Source: Halanaerobiales bacterium (GTDB lineage Bacteria > Bacillota > Halanaerobiia > Halanaerobiales > Halanaerobiaceae). Taken from it: a DNA stretch of 64,000 nt. Position 1 is the stretch's first letter; every line of letters starts with the position of its first letter. The position numbers and the translations under genes are program-made. A model generated the notes under the pieces. That model made no database searches. It worked only from the letters and a program-made list of their open reading frames with translations, and was not told the DNA's origin. Positions 1 to 9,559 of this stretch are shown here, in pieces. The stretch spans positions 1 through 64,000 of the forward strand of contig JADQBT010000034.1 in assembly GCA_016278485.1 (NCBI GenBank), read 5' to 3'.

Positions 1-47
1 GACTGTTAATCACTTTGTCGCAAGTTCGAGTCTTGCTCGGGGAGCCA
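1..47 (+). tRNA. tRNA-Asn(GUU), 3' part only
   Basis: The window opens inside a tRNA. The anticodon loop CTGTTAA is visible at 3-9, giving anticodon GTT (5-7). The T arm has a five-pair stem GCAAG/CTTGC around TTCGAGT (about 20-36). The acceptor 3' strand TCGGGGA, discriminator G and an encoded CCA end at 47. The 5' half lies before the window. The anticodon reads Asn codons. Confidence 0.88.
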
Positions 48-99
48 TTTTTATTAATTTGATTGGATAATATTGACTCTATTAATATTATTTTGAAAA

Positions 100-145
100 T
101 GGTATAATATAAGTAAGTTAGAGTTTGATCGGTAATTTACCGATC
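100..145 (+). promoter_or_regulatory. Extended -10 promoter and inverted repeat ahead of the foldase gene
   Basis: TGGTATAAT at 100-108 is an extended -10 element, and no good -35 lies at 17 bases. Just downstream, GATCGGTAATTTACCGATC (127-145) is a perfect inverted repeat followed by ATTTT. It could be an operator or a short terminator for the tRNA transcript. A second TATAAT lies at 163-168, so the repeat would sit over its -35 position. Otherwise 48-291 holds no gene. Confidence 0.5.
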
Positions 146-291
146 ATTTTCCATGTTATAGATATAATATTAAAATAAGATTAGAATTTTAATATGGAAG
201 CAGTTATTGCGTTGAAAAAGAAGGTATTAACCTTATTTTCTTGAATTATGAATACAGTGATTTCAAATTATTAAAACAGGAGAGTGAAAAG

Positions 292-1311
292 ATGCGTTTA
301 AGAAAGAATATTTTAGTTATTGCAGCAGTTCTTTTGCTTTTAGTTGTTCCTACAATTTTTGCACAGGATGCTGAACAGACACAGGCAAATGTTACTCCAA
401 AAGTAGCCGCAGTTGTTAATGGTGAAGAAATAAGTATGACAGAATTAGATCAGTTTGCAAATATAAGACAGTTAATGATGAAATTATTACAGACTGATCA
501 AGAGTTTGCATCTGTATTGTTACAGAGTAAACCAGGCCAGGAAGTAATTAATGAGTATCGCAAATTAAAGGTTAATCAGTTGATTATTAATAAGTTATTG
601 GTTCAAGAAGCTAAGAAAAAAGGCATTAAAATATCTGATAAAGAAAAAGAAAAGTTATTTAATGATCAAGTTAGTGCTCTTAAACAACAAAACAAACTGA
701 ATGATGAACAATTAGAAAAAGCTCTTGCTCAGGAAGGTATTGAGTCACTTGATCAGTATCGTGATGTTTTCTTTGAGCGTAATGAAGATAATTTTTTAGT
801 GGAAAAACTTCAGAAAGAAGCTGTAGCTGATGTTAGTGTTACAGATGAAGAACTAAAAAAGTTTTATGAAGACAATAAAAAACAGTTCCAAGTTCCAGCT
901 CAGAAAAAAGTAAGTCATATTCTTTTTGAAGATAAAAGTAAAGCAGAAGAAGTATTAAAAGAAATTAATAAGGGAGGATCTTTTGCTGAAATAGCTAAAG
1001 CAAATTCTACTGGACCATCAGCTAAAAATGGTGGAGATATTGGCTATATTACAGAAAACCAACAAGGTCTTGATGCGACTTTCGCTAAAGCAGCTTTTGC
1101 GTTAGAGGTTGGAGAAGTTAGTGAAATTGTTAAGACACAATTTGGCTATCATATTATTAAAGTAACTGATAGTAAAGCTTCTGGAGTTAAATCTTTTGCT
1201 GAAGTAAAAGATCAATTAAGAAAACAACTTTTAAATCAAAAACAAAGCCAAGCCTGGTCAAAATATGTTCAGGATTTAAGAGAAAATGCTGATATAACAA
1301 TTAATATCTAA
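292..1311 (+). CDS. Periplasmic parvulin-type peptidyl-prolyl isomerase (PrsA/SurA-like foldase)
   Basis: This 339-residue protein should help exported proteins fold by isomerising prolyl bonds. Residues 1-24 form a signal peptide (basic start, Leu/Val core, cleavage near IFA-QD). A SurA-type N-terminal helical chaperone region spans about 38-180. A parvulin domain spans about 205-300, with the family's SHILF start and FGYHII end. The start chosen is ATG 292, preceded by ACAGGAGAG; an upstream in-frame TTG at 241 has no ribosome site. There is no lipobox cysteine, unlike monoderm PrsA lipoproteins, so a soluble periplasmic protein in an outer-membrane organism is inferred. The gene is a single transcription unit closed by the terminator at 1332. 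Confidence 0.88.
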   Translation: MRLRKNILVIAAVLLLLVVPTIFAQDAEQTQANVTPKVAAVVNGEEISMTELDQFANIRQLMMKLLQTDQEFASVLLQSKPGQEVINEYRKLKVNQLIINKLLVQEAKKKGIKISDKEKEKLFNDQVSALKQQNKLNDEQLEKALAQEGIESLDQYRDVFFERNEDNFLVEKLQKEAVADVSVTDEELKKFYEDNKKQFQVPAQKKVSHILFEDKSKAEEVLKEINKGGSFAEIAKANSTGPSAKNGGDIGYITENQQGLDATFAKAAFALEVGEVSEIVKTQFGYHIIKVTDSKASGVKSFAEVKDQLRKQLLNQKQSQAWSKYVQDLRENADITINI

Positions 1312-1331
1312 GTAGTTAAAAAAGTGAAAAT

Positions 1332-1368
1332 AGAAAAAGAGCCTATCATAATGATAGGCTCTTTTTCT
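1332..1368. terminator. Bidirectional rho-independent terminator
   Basis: An 18-base perfect inverted repeat runs 1332-1349 against 1351-1368. Its GC-containing core is GAGCCTATCAT, with an A run on the left and a T run on the right. It separates the foldase gene (+) from the XRE gene (-) and should work for both. Confidence 0.9.
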
Positions 1369-1371
1369 ATT

Positions 1372-1686
1372 TTAAGATTCATTTAGACTGGTAATAAAAT
1401 TTGTAAGATGTTTAACCTGAACTGGAGTCATGTATTTCAATCTTTTAAATAATGGTTTGAGATGTTCTGGTATTGTCACTTCACTCTGGTTGAAAAAATC
1501 AGCCAGGTCAATGCCAAGAAAAAAGCAGAGTCTTTCTAAAGAATTAACAGTAGGTGATTGTTTATTAGATTCAATTGAACTAATAAAAGATTGACTAATA
1601 CCTGTCTTTTCAGCCAATTTTTTTTGACTTAAATTCCGTTCTCTCCTAAGTAATCTAAGGCGATTTCCTACATTAATTTTAATCAC
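1372..1686 (-). CDS. XRE-family transcriptional regulator
   Basis: This is a 104-residue DNA-binding protein. Residues about 6-60 form a lambda-repressor-type helix-turn-helix (LSQKKLAEKTGISQSFISSIE). The remaining about 40 residues form a short C-terminal region ending in a helix, possibly for dimerisation. It is transcribed away from a second small XRE gene at 1883. The intergenic region between them carries palindromes, so cross- or autoregulation is likely. No ligand domain is visible, and the targets are unknown. It is of SinR-like size, but nothing proves that role. Confidence 0.85.
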   Translation of the reverse strand: MIKINVGNRLRLLRRERNLSQKKLAEKTGISQSFISSIESNKQSPTVNSLERLCFFLGIDLADFFNQSEVTIPEHLKPLFKRLKYMTPVQVKHLTNFITSLNES

Positions 1687-1693
1687 CTTCCTT

Positions 1694-1830
1694 TATCATT
1701 ATAATGATATTTTTATTATATCACTTTTTATAAAGTTTAGTAACCCTAAACTAGGACTTTTGTCCTAGTTGATTTTGGCTATTTTTGTTAAAAAAATAAA
1801 AATTTTGGCTCAAATAAACATTATAATGAT
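1694..1830. promoter_or_regulatory. Palindromic sites between divergent XRE genes
   Basis: TATCATTATAATGATA (1694-1709) is a perfect 16-base palindrome beside the start of the minus-strand XRE gene. Its core CATTATAATG recurs at 1819-1828, ahead of a TATAAT at 1845-1850 facing the plus-strand XRE gene. Between them AACTAGGAC-TTTT-GTCCTAGTT (1749-1770) forms a 9-bp hairpin. The arrangement fits repressor operators over both promoters. Binding is inferred only. Confidence 0.5.
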
Positions 1831-1882
1831 TGAAAACTATTGTCTATAATGGTAGAATAACATGGAAAGGGGGAAGATGTAA

Positions 1883-2077
1883 ATGGCAAAAATTGGTGAG
1901 AATATAAGAAAAATAAGATTAATAAATGAATTAACCCAGAATTCTCTAGCCAAAAATGCAGAAATAGCCCAGTCCTTTTTAAGTAATATAGAAAATGGTT
2001 TGCAGAGTCCAAATATAAAAAATCTTCAAAAGATAGCTAGAGCTCTAAACGTGCCTTTAGAAATGTTAATTAAATAG
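1883..2077 (+). CDS. Small XRE-family transcriptional regulator
   Basis: This 64-residue protein is little more than a helix-turn-helix domain. The HTH reads through LTQNSLAKNAEIAQSFLSNIE, and the following INKL-like segment closes the five-helix fold. The start ATG is preceded by AAAGGGGGAAG. It is divergent from the larger XRE gene at 1372 and lies 75 bases upstream of the c-di-GMP gene at 2153, so it could regulate either. Proteins this short usually act as dimers on palindromic operators; candidate sites lie just upstream. Confidence 0.8.
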   Translation: MAKIGENIRKIRLINELTQNSLAKNAEIAQSFLSNIENGLQSPNIKNLQKIARALNVPLEMLIK

Positions 2078-2152
2078 ATAGTTTGCAAAGGTTGTGTGGA
2101 ATCTTATGTGGTACTCTAGAAATAATTTCTGAGAGGAAAATCGGTGAAATAA

Positions 2153-3835
2153 ATGAATCAGCATAATATTTTATTATTAATGGAACACCAGGAAAATCGT
2201 TACTTATTAAAAAAATTATTAAAGAAAAAATATAAAAATGTTTTTAATGATTTAATTAAGTTAGAGAGAAAAACCGACTTAATAATAATTGACGAAAATT
2301 CTATATTTAAACATGAATCCTGGCTTGAAGAGTATAAAAAACAGGCAGAACCTTACTATCTACCAATTTTGTTGATAAGTTCAAATATGCCTGTTGCTGA
2401 TATCTATGCTCAATATTCTATTATTATAGATGATCTGATTAAAACGCCAGTAGGAAAAGAAGTACTTTTAAATCGTATTGAAAACTTGCTGAATATTCGG
2501 AGTTTATCCAGGTTGGCAGAAGAAAATTACTATGCTCTTGCTGAAAGTAGTCCAGCGGGGATCTGTATTGTACAGGCAACAAAAATTATTTATGCTAATG
2601 ATCTGTTTTCGGAAATAGTCGATCTACCAAAAAGTGAAGTCATTGGCAAAAAAATTACGAATTTTATCAAAAATAATTCTAATGGCGGAACAAGATTACT
2701 TAATTTTCCTACTGAAAAGTGGGTTGATTGCCGACAGTCAATTATTACATATAAAGGTAGAAAAGCTCATTTATATTTTTTATTAGATATTACTGAACAA
2801 AAAAAATTGCAAGGAAAGCTGGAGTATTTAAGTTTCCATGATAAATTGACCGGATTATATAATAGGGCTTTTTTTGAAGAAGAGTTAAAACGATTAAATA
2901 CGGAAAGGCAATTCCCCTTATCTATTATAATGGGAGATATGAATAGTCTAAAACTTGTAAATGATGCATTTGGACATCAAAAAGGAAACTTTTTTTTAAA
3001 AAAAGCTGGTCAAATTTTAAAAAATTGTTGTCGAAAAGAAGATATTATTGCCCGTCTGGGTGGTGATGAATTTGCAGTTTTGCTTCCAAAGACCAATCCA
3101 AAAACTGCTAATGAAATCTGTAATAGAATAGAAGAATCTTGTTCACAGACTGATACAAGTCCTATTAAACTTAGTATTGCCCTTGGTATTGCTACTGTGA
3201 AAGAGGAAACAGATAATATAGATCAAGTTCTCAAGGAAGTTGAAGATAATATGTATAGAAATAAAATTGCTGAGAGTGAGAGTATCAGTAATTCGATTAT
3301 TTCTACACTTGAGATAACATTACATGAAAAAACTCATGAAACAGCTGCCCATGCTAAAAGAATGATCAATCTGGCAGTTAAATTTGGTACAAGGATTAAC
3401 CTGAGTGCTAATAAATTAAATGAATTAAAGTTATTGGCTAAATTACATGATATTGGGAAGGTAGCAATTCCGGAAAATATTCTAACTAAACCCGGTAGAT
3501 TAACAGAGGAAGAATATGAGATAGTAAAAGGTCATCCTGAAAGTGGCTATAGGATTGTGAAATCAGTACCGGCTTTAGCAGCAGTAGCAGATGGAGTTTT
3601 ATCACATCACGAAAGATGGGATGGTAAAGGATATCCCAGGGGAATTAAAGGAAATATGATACCTTTAATTGCCAAAATGATTGCGATTGTGGATACTTTT
3701 GATGTAATGACACATGATCGTTCATATAAGCAGGCTGCAAGTAAAGAAGAAGCATTAATTGAAATTAAGAAATGTTCTGGCACACAATTTGATCCAAAAT
3801 TAGTTAATATTTTTTTAAAATTAATGAGAGCTTAA
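2153..3835 (+). CDS. REC-PAS-GGDEF-HD-GYP cyclic-di-GMP signalling protein
   Basis: This is a 560-residue cytoplasmic protein. Residues 1-115 resemble a response-regulator receiver: IIIDENS holds the candidate phospho-acceptor Asp and IKTPV the conserved Lys-Thr/Pro. A PAS domain follows (about 122-220). A GGDEF domain (about 230-375) has an intact RLGGDEF active site. An HD-GYP phosphodiesterase (about 385-560) has LHDIGK and [11 protein letters not shown]. The protein carries both a c-di-GMP synthase motif and a hydrolase domain, so net activity cannot be read from sequence. GGTG precedes the ATG. The chemoreceptor gene follows after 22 bases, suggesting co-transcription and a role in motility or surface behaviour. 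Confidence 0.88.
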   Translation: MNQHNILLLMEHQENRYLLKKLLKKKYKNVFNDLIKLERKTDLIIIDENSIFKHESWLEEYKKQAEPYYLPILLISSNMPVADIYAQYSIIIDDLIKTPVGKEVLLNRIENLLNIRSLSRLAEENYYALAESSPAGICIVQATKIIYANDLFSEIVDLPKSEVIGKKITNFIKNNSNGGTRLLNFPTEKWVDCRQSIITYKGRKAHLYFLLDITEQKKLQGKLEYLSFHDKLTGLYNRAFFEEELKRLNTERQFPLSIIMGDMNSLKLVNDAFGHQKGNFFLKKAGQILKNCCRKEDIIARLGGDEFAVLLPKTNPKTANEICNRIEESCSQTDTSPIKLSIALGIATVKEETDNIDQVLKEVEDNMYRNKIAESESISNSIISTLEITLHEKTHETAAHAKRMINLAVKFGTRINLSANKLNELKLLAKLHDIGKVAIPENILTKPGRLTEEEYEIVKGHPESGYRIVKSVPALAAVADGVLSHHERWDGKGYPRGIKGNMIPLIAKMIAIVDTFDVMTHDRSYKQAASKEEALIEIKKCSGTQFDPKLVNIFLKLMRA

Positions 3836-3857
3836 TATACATTCAGGGGGTAATGAA

Positions 3858-5828
3858 ATGAAAGCCAAGCAAAAATTATCGGGGATGATGGGTAAAGTAA
3901 ATATTAGACAAAGTATAAATACAAAAATTATTTTATTGATCTTTATCATCTTAGCCTTAACAATGCTGGGCATGGGTTGGCAAATAAACAATACTGTCTC
4001 AAAAGAAATAACTGAGCTTGCCAGGGAACGCAACTTAGGTATTGCAGAAGGTTTAGAAGGGGAAGTGGAAGCGCTTCTGCTGGAAGTTGAAAATGTTGTA
4101 AACCTTGTCTCACATCAGGAAGCAATAATTGAAGGCGGGGAACAAGATTCAGCAGCCAATTTTTTTGCAATTTTAAAAGAAGATTATCAAGTGCTCGATG
4201 ATATCTACTTTTTAACTTCACCCGACAGTAGTGACTGGTATCAGTCTGCTGTTAATAAGGGGGATTTAGTATGGAGCAATGTACGTAGAGAGAGCGGTAC
4301 AGACAAATTATTAATAACTGCCGCTAAACCAGTATTTAATGAAAATAATAATTTAGTTGGGGTCATTGGAGCAGACCTGGCATTAGCTACCATTAATAAT
4401 ATTGTTGAGCAGATTGAAATAGGGGAAAAAGGGTATGCTTTTATTGTTAATGAGCAAGGTGAAATTATTGCCCATAAAGACAACCATTATGTAGAGGATA
4501 GATATGACCTTTCTCAGGAATTTAATCTTGAAACAGTTTTAGGTAATGAAAATGGCCATCTAGAATATGAATTTAATGGTGAAGTAAGATTGGCATCGTA
4601 TACATATTTACCAAGGATAGAAGGGGCAGTAATGGCACAAATTCCCGTAGAGGAAGCATATCAGGCAACGGCAAATGTAAGGACACAGATTTTAGTTACA
4701 TCATTAATTATTATGCTTATAACCAGCTTGACAATTTTATTTGTTATTAGAAGATATTTAATTAAACCAATTTTAATGTTAACAGAGAAGATGGAAAAAG
4801 TAGCTGAAGGTGATTTAACCTTTGAAATGAAGATGGAAAGAAAAGATGAAATTGGTATTCTTATTGCCAATTTTAATGATATGGTCAATCAACTGCAGGA
4901 TCTTGTAGAAAATATTAAAGATACTTCAGATGATGTAATTGATACAGCTAATAACTTGGAGGCTATTTCAGAAGAAACAGGTGCTACTTCACAACAGGTG
5001 GCAAGTTCTATTCAAGAAGTAGCTGTTGGTGCTGAAGATCAAGCTAAAAGTGTAGAAAATGTAACTGCAAAAGTGCAGAGTTTATCAAGTGGTTTAGAGA
5101 GACTTAATAGTATAAATAAAAGAATAGAAAAAATTTCTGACCAGACAACCAGGGCATCCAGTACAGGTCGGAAAGATATGAAAGAAGTAAAAGATCAGAT
5201 GAATAGAATCAACGCATCAATTACAGAAGTTGCTAAAGATATTTCACAACTTAAAAAACTTTCTGATGAGATTGATGCTATTATCGATATTATTAATAAT
5301 ATTGCAGGGCAGACTAATCTTCTGGCATTAAATGCTGCTATTGAGGCAGCCCGGGCTGGAGAAGCTGGAAGAGGTTTTAGCGTTGTAGCTGATGAAATTC
5401 GAGAACTGGCTGAAGAATCAGCAGATTCTGCAGATAAAATTAAAAGTTTAATTGTCCAGATTAAAGAAAAGACTAATGAAGCTGGAGAACAGATGGAGAT
5501 AGGTACCAGAGAAGTTCAAACCGGTCAGAATGTGGTAGATTCAGCAGATAAATCTTTTGATGAAATAAATGAAAAAGTAAAAGAAATTGATGGGGTAATT
5601 GATGATTCTGTTGAAGTTATAAAAAAGTCAAATGTATTTAGTGATGAAATTGTATCAAACATTGAAAATATAGCAGCTATTTCTGAAGAAACGGCAGCCG
5701 GTGCTGAAGAGGTTGCAGCAGCAGGCCAGGAACAGAGTGCTTCTGTAGAAGAAGTTGCTGCAAGAGCAGATAATCTTTCAAATAGAGCGTTTCGGTTAGA
5801 GAAGTTAATAGAAAAATTTGAGATTTAA
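3858..5828 (+). CDS. Methyl-accepting chemotaxis protein with Cache-type sensor
   Basis: This is a 656-residue membrane chemoreceptor. A transmembrane helix lies near residues 23-45, followed by a periplasmic dCache-like sensor (about 48-270) containing the [19 protein letters not shown] segment typical of such domains. A second helix lies at about 275-297, then HAMP (about 298-350). A long signalling coiled coil ends the protein, with the conserved hairpin tip around [16 protein letters not shown]. Cache sensors in this family often bind amino acids or organic acids. The amino acid transporter next door makes that attractive but unproven. GGGGG precedes the ATG. No CheR/CheB tether is obvious at the C terminus. 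Confidence 0.92.
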   Translation: MKAKQKLSGMMGKVNIRQSINTKIILLIFIILALTMLGMGWQINNTVSKEITELARERNLGIAEGLEGEVEALLLEVENVVNLVSHQEAIIEGGEQDSAANFFAILKEDYQVLDDIYFLTSPDSSDWYQSAVNKGDLVWSNVRRESGTDKLLITAAKPVFNENNNLVGVIGADLALATINNIVEQIEIGEKGYAFIVNEQGEIIAHKDNHYVEDRYDLSQEFNLETVLGNENGHLEYEFNGEVRLASYTYLPRIEGAVMAQIPVEEAYQATANVRTQILVTSLIIMLITSLTILFVIRRYLIKPILMLTEKMEKVAEGDLTFEMKMERKDEIGILIANFNDMVNQLQDLVENIKDTSDDVIDTANNLEAISEETGATSQQVASSIQEVAVGAEDQAKSVENVTAKVQSLSSGLERLNSINKRIEKISDQTTRASSTGRKDMKEVKDQMNRINASITEVAKDISQLKKLSDEIDAIIDIINNIAGQTNLLALNAAIEAARAGEAGRGFSVVADEIRELAEESADSADKIKSLIVQIKEKTNEAGEQMEIGTREVQTGQNVVDSADKSFDEINEKVKEIDGVIDDSVEVIKKSNVFSDEIVSNIENIAAISEETAAGAEEVAAAGQEQSASVEEVAARADNLSNRAFRLEKLIEKFEI

Positions 5829-5866
5829 ATCTTTATTCTAAATAATTAAAGTTTAGATTTATAATA

Positions 5867-5898
5867 GAGACCAGGCTGTGGTAAAGGTCTGGTTTTTA
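5867..5898 (+). terminator. Probable terminator after chemoreceptor gene
   Basis: ACCAG (5870-5874) can pair with CTGGT (5889-5893), or alternatively AGACC with GGTCT, followed directly by TTTTTA. The stem is short, so this is a moderate call. Confidence 0.5.
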
Positions 5899-5937
5899 AC
5901 TATTTATTATCTGAATATTTAAACTTTTATATTTTAC

Positions 5938-5966
5938 TTGCATTGTTATGAGTTTATGTGTATAAT
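5938..5966 (+). promoter_or_regulatory. Promoter of the T-box/amino acid transporter operon
   Basis: TTGCAT (5938-5943) and TATAAT (5961-5966) are separated by 17 bases. They place the transcript start near 5973, just ahead of the T-box stem I. The serS T-box promoter uses the same TTGCAT-17-TATAAT pattern. Confidence 0.8.
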
Positions 5967-5972
5967 TATTTA

Positions 5973-6225
5973 AAATCTAAATAGCATTTAATAAAACCTG
6001 TGAAGGGAAGAGTAGATCAGCTAAAAGAAAAGCGAGCTGGAGTTGGTGAAAGTCCAGACTTTAATCTGATTGAACCGCATCCTGAAGGTGTTTTACTGAA
6101 TTTAGTAGGTAAAATCGCTTTGCGGCGTTATAGTAATGAGTGGACAATAATATTATTGTTAATCAGAGTGGTACCACGGGAAAAACCCCCGTCTCTATTT
6201 TAGAGGCGGGGGTTTGTTGTTATTT
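5973..6225 (+). promoter_or_regulatory. T-box riboswitch, probably tRNA-Arg responsive
   Basis: This leader RNA should sense uncharged tRNA and allow read-through when the amino acid is scarce. Visible parts are stem I with the AGTA (6011-6014)/GAA (6072-6074) specifier-loop pair flanked by GATCAG/CTGATT, the AGCGAG and GGTGAAAG conserved elements, the T-box AGAGTGGTACCACGG (6165-6179), and a strong terminator (AAACCCCCG.../...CGGGGGTTT, 6183-6215). Specifier readings are CGC (Arg, 6076-6078), which needs one extra loop base, or CCG (Pro, 6075-6077) directly after GAA. The C-ending codon and the arginine/ornithine context favour Arg. The T-box accounts for most of the 437-base gap before the transporter gene. 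Confidence 0.9.
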
Positions 6226-6265
6226 ATTGTTGTATTTTAAGGGATAATTAAAAGGAGGATTTATA

Positions 6266-7063
6266 ATGAAAAAAATTGGATTAGTAATGGTATTAGTATT
6301 AATGGTGATGACCTTGGTAGGTTCAGTAGTTATGGCAGAAGAAATGAGTAAATTAGATCAGATTAAGGAAAAGGGAAAATTGGTTTTAGGAACTGCTGCA
6401 GATTATCCACCATATGAGTTTCATAAACAAATTGATGGGAAAGACACTATTGTAGGTTTTGATATTGATATTGCTAAAGAAATAGCAAAAGAGATAGGTG
6501 TTGAACTTGAAATTAAAGATATGAAATTTGATGGATTATTAGCTGCACTTAAGACAGGTAATATAGATTTAATAATTGCTGGTATGGTACCAACTGAAGA
6601 AAGAAAAAAGAGTGTGGATTTTTCAACTCAATATTATCAAGCTGAACAGAAATTTTTAGCTAAAGCAGATCAGGCAGAAGAATTAGTAACCATAGAAGAT
6701 TTAGCAGGTCTTAAAATTGGAGCTCAAAAAGCAACTGTTCAGGAAAAAATAGCTAAGACAAAAGTTGATGCAGGTGAAGTAAAAGCTTTAAGTAAAATTA
6801 CAGATCTAGTAATGGAGTTAAAGTATAATAAAATAGATGGCATTATATTAGTAAAACCTGTGGCAACTGCTTATGCAAGTGCAAATGATGATTTGGCAGT
6901 GGCACCTGTTTCTCTTGGCAAAGAAGACGGTATTGCTGTAGCAGTAGAACAGAACACACCTGAATTATTAGCATCAATAAATCAAACTCTAGAAAAATTA
7001 ATGGCTGAAGACAAGGTTAATGAATTTATTCAGGCTGCTACAGAATTAACAGAATCTAATTAA
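6266..7063 (+). CDS. Periplasmic polar amino acid-binding protein of ABC transporter
   Basis: This is a 265-residue family-3 solute-binding protein for a polar, probably basic, amino acid. Residues 1-24 are a signal peptide ending VVMA-EE, with no lipobox cysteine, so it is predicted soluble in a periplasm. The mature part shows the bilobed family pattern: GKLVLGTAADYPPYEF at the start, then VGFDIDIAKEIA, then FDGLLAALKTGNIDLIIAGM. AAAGGAGG lies 7 bases before the ATG. It is the first gene after the T-box, with the permease and ATPase three and four genes downstream. Arginine or ornithine is the inferred ligand, from the T-box and the neighbouring catabolic genes. Confidence 0.9.
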   Translation: MKKIGLVMVLVLMVMTLVGSVVMAEEMSKLDQIKEKGKLVLGTAADYPPYEFHKQIDGKDTIVGFDIDIAKEIAKEIGVELEIKDMKFDGLLAALKTGNIDLIIAGMVPTEERKKSVDFSTQYYQAEQKFLAKADQAEELVTIEDLAGLKIGAQKATVQEKIAKTKVDAGEVKALSKITDLVMELKYNKIDGIILVKPVATAYASANDDLAVAPVSLGKEDGIAVAVEQNTPELLASINQTLEKLMAEDKVNEFIQAATELTESN

Positions 7064-7078
7064 AGTGGTGATTTATCA

Positions 7079-8257
7079 ATGAAATCTATGTTGGCTAAAA
7101 AATATCAAATTAATAATAAGACTTTTATTTCTGGGGTTAATGATTTGCTAAATAATCAAGCTAATTTAATTAATCTAACTATAGGTGATCTTGACTTAGA
7201 TACAGCCGCTGCTGTTATTGAAGAAGCAACTGCTGATGCTCTAGCTGGATATACTCATTATAGTCATCCTCAAGGTGATAAGGAATTATGTCAGGCAATA
7301 ATTAATTATCATTTTAAAAAAGACGGTATCACAATAAATGAAGATGAGTTAATGATAACAGTAGGAGCCTGTCATGGGACTTACTTGACATTAGAAGCAA
7401 TCCTTGACCCAGATGATGAGGTTATTATACCTGCTCCTTATTTCCCCCCATATATTTCACAAGTAGAATTAGCAGGTGGTAAAGCTGTGCTAGCAGAGAC
7501 TAATGCTGCAAATGGTTATCAACTAGATCTAGCCAACATAGATGATTTGATTAATAAAAATACAAAAGCTATTTTAATAAATAGTCCTCATAATCCAACA
7601 GGTGTAATTCAGTCAAATGAGGTCTTAGATAAATTAATTGATTTAGCAAAAAAGCATCAAATAATTATATTATCTGATGAAGTATATGCAAATTTTGATT
7701 ACTTAAATAAGTTTAAATCAATTAAATCACTAGCCCAAGCTAAATATCAAAAAACAATTATTTTTAATAGTTTTTCTAAAATATTTGCTATGACTGGTTG
7801 GCGAGTTGGTTATGTAATAGCACCTGCAGAGATTATAGATGCTATTAAACAGATTAACGAAGGAGTTTGTTATTCAGCACCAACTATTTCACAGCGGGCT
7901 GCACTAGCTGCTTTAAGGCAAGAAAAATCAATTAGTCGAGAAATAGTTAATAAATTTGCTAAGCGGGTAGAAAAGACCTGGCAGTTCATAAAAAGCTCAA
8001 AGTGGTTAAAATCAGTAAAAGCTGAGGGAGCTTTCTATTATTTTATTGATATATCCGCTAGTGGATTAAAAAGTACTGAGTTTACTTTAAAGTTGTTAAA
8101 AACCAAGCATGTTTTTGTTCTACCAGGTTCAGATTTTGGAGACCAGACTGGTAATTTCGTAAGAATTGCTTGTACCAAAGATATTGCTTTAATTAAAGAA
8201 GCTTTAATTAGAATTGATGATTTTATTGGTGAACTTAGGGAAAAGTTGGTGGTTTAA
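7079..8257 (+). CDS. PLP-dependent class I/II aminotransferase
   Basis: This is a 392-residue fold-type I aminotransferase of the aspartate/aromatic aminotransferase superfamily. It has the cofactor-binding NSPHNPTG loop, the SDEVYANF segment, and the Schiff-base lysine in SFSKIFAMTGWRVGY. The length is normal. It lies 15 bases after the binding-protein gene and 2 bases before the LarA-like gene, inside a transporter operon. It probably acts on the imported amino acid or a product of it, giving a 2-oxo acid. The exact donor is not readable from sequence. It could equally be a branched-chain or alanine-type enzyme. Confidence 0.88.
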   Translation: MKSMLAKKYQINNKTFISGVNDLLNNQANLINLTIGDLDLDTAAAVIEEATADALAGYTHYSHPQGDKELCQAIINYHFKKDGITINEDELMITVGACHGTYLTLEAILDPDDEVIIPAPYFPPYISQVELAGGKAVLAETNAANGYQLDLANIDDLINKNTKAILINSPHNPTGVIQSNEVLDKLIDLAKKHQIIILSDEVYANFDYLNKFKSIKSLAQAKYQKTIIFNSFSKIFAMTGWRVGYVIAPAEIIDAIKQINEGVCYSAPTISQRAALAALRQEKSISREIVNKFAKRVEKTWQFIKSSKWLKSVKAEGAFYYFIDISASGLKSTEFTLKLLKTKHVFVLPGSDFGDQTGNFVRIACTKDIALIKEALIRIDDFIGELREKLVV

Positions 8258-8259
8258 AG

Positions 8260-9558
8260 ATGAGTTACTTTAACCTTAAGTATGGCAAAGAGAAAGTCAA
8301 ATTTATAAGTGATAACTGGCAGGGTTCTATAAAAATTGATAAACTAATTAATAATCAAGTTGAGACTGAGAGTAGATCTTTAACTAAAATAGTTGAACAT
8401 GCACTTAATAATCCTATTGGATCTCCAAAGCTAAAAAATATGCTAAAAAAAGACGACAAAATTGCCATAATTATATCTGATATTACAAGAAGTTGGCAGC
8501 AGATTAACATTTTCTTACCAATCCTTATTGAAAGAATTAATAAATTAGGTATTCCAGATCAAAACATTAAATTGATTGCAGCTACTGGTTCACACAGAAA
8601 ACACAGTGAAGCTGAAAAGGAAAAATTGATAGGAAAAGATCTAGCTAAAAGGTTTGTATTAATTGATCACGATTGCAATGATAAAAGTCAATTAGTTTGG
8701 CTTGGCCAGACTTCTTTGGGAACACCACTCTGGTTTAATAAAGATGTATATGGAGCTGATCAAATTATTGTAACTGGTGGGATAGTTTATCATGATTTGG
8801 CAGGTTGGTCTGGTGGAAGAAAATCAATACTACCTGGTATAGCAGGTTATCAGACTATCATGGCTAACCATGCACTCGCTTTAACCGATGCAGGGGAAAT
8901 CAAAGAGACTGTCAAAAGCGGCAATTTAAAAACAAATCCTGTGCATTTAGATATGATGGAAGCAACTAATTTTATTAGACCTAGTTTTATTTTGAATGTA
9001 ATACCAAATGCAAAAGGAGAGATAGATGCAGTCGTGGCAGGTGACTTTCTTAAAGCACATCAAGAAGGTTGTAAGATAGTAAGTAAAAACTTTGATTATT
9101 CAATAGATAAAAAAGCAGATCTTGTAATTGCTTCTTGTGGTGGATTTCCAAAGGATATCAATCTCTATCAAGCTTCAAAGGGACTAATCAATGCAGCCAG
9201 TGTTGTTAAAAAGAATGGCTATGTAATTTTACTAGCTAAATGTAGTGAAGGTTTTGGCCATCCTGGAGTAGAGAAAATGATTAATGACTTTTCCAACAAT
9301 AGACAAAGAGAAGCATTTATGTTGGATAACTTTACAATAGCATATTATTCAGGTTATTTAATTACTAAAGCTATGGAAAAAATTAATTTAATATTAGTAA
9401 GTGATAATCAGGCAATTAAAAAGACAAATTTGAAAGTTGTGGAAAATTTAAAAAGTGCAATGGAAATAGTGACTGAGGGTGTGGAGGCTAAATTAACTAC
9501 GTATTTAATGCCAGATGCAGCTAGTATATTACCAGTCGAGAAGGAGAGGGATTTATAA
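8260..9558 (+). CDS. LarA-family nickel-pincer (lactate racemase-like) racemase/epimerase
   Basis: This 432-residue protein belongs to the LarA/DUF2088 family. Its founder interconverts D- and L-lactate with a nickel-pincer nucleotide. The catalytic set is present with the same spacing as in the Lactobacillus enzyme: His112 (SHRKHS), His178 (YHDLAGW), Lys188 (GGRKS) and His204 (MANH) correspond to His108, His174, Lys184 and His200. It should therefore be active, but the family accepts many 2-hydroxy acids, so the substrate is open. Cofactor genes larB, larC and larE are not in the window. It sits between an aminotransferase and the transporter permease, suggesting a 2-hydroxy acid derived from the transported amino acid. 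Confidence 0.85.
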   Translation: MSYFNLKYGKEKVKFISDNWQGSIKIDKLINNQVETESRSLTKIVEHALNNPIGSPKLKNMLKKDDKIAIIISDITRSWQQINIFLPILIERINKLGIPDQNIKLIAATGSHRKHSEAEKEKLIGKDLAKRFVLIDHDCNDKSQLVWLGQTSLGTPLWFNKDVYGADQIIVTGGIVYHDLAGWSGGRKSILPGIAGYQTIMANHALALTDAGEIKETVKSGNLKTNPVHLDMMEATNFIRPSFILNVIPNAKGEIDAVVAGDFLKAHQEGCKIVSKNFDYSIDKKADLVIASCGGFPKDINLYQASKGLINAASVVKKNGYVILLAKCSEGFGHPGVEKMINDFSNNRQREAFMLDNFTIAYYSGYLITKAMEKINLILVSDNQAIKKTNLKVVENLKSAMEIVTEGVEAKLTTYLMPDAASILPVEKERDL

Positions 9559-9559
9559 A

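Noticed and set aside
3946-4888. Several 70-90 codon minus-strand frames inside the chemoreceptor gene
   Set aside because: They are shadows of an intact 656-residue gene with all expected domains, and none has a ribosome site or family resemblance.
6000-6203. 67-codon plus-strand frame inside the T-box leader
   Set aside because: It lies entirely within the T-box structure and terminator, has no ribosome site, and its sequence is dictated by conserved RNA elements.
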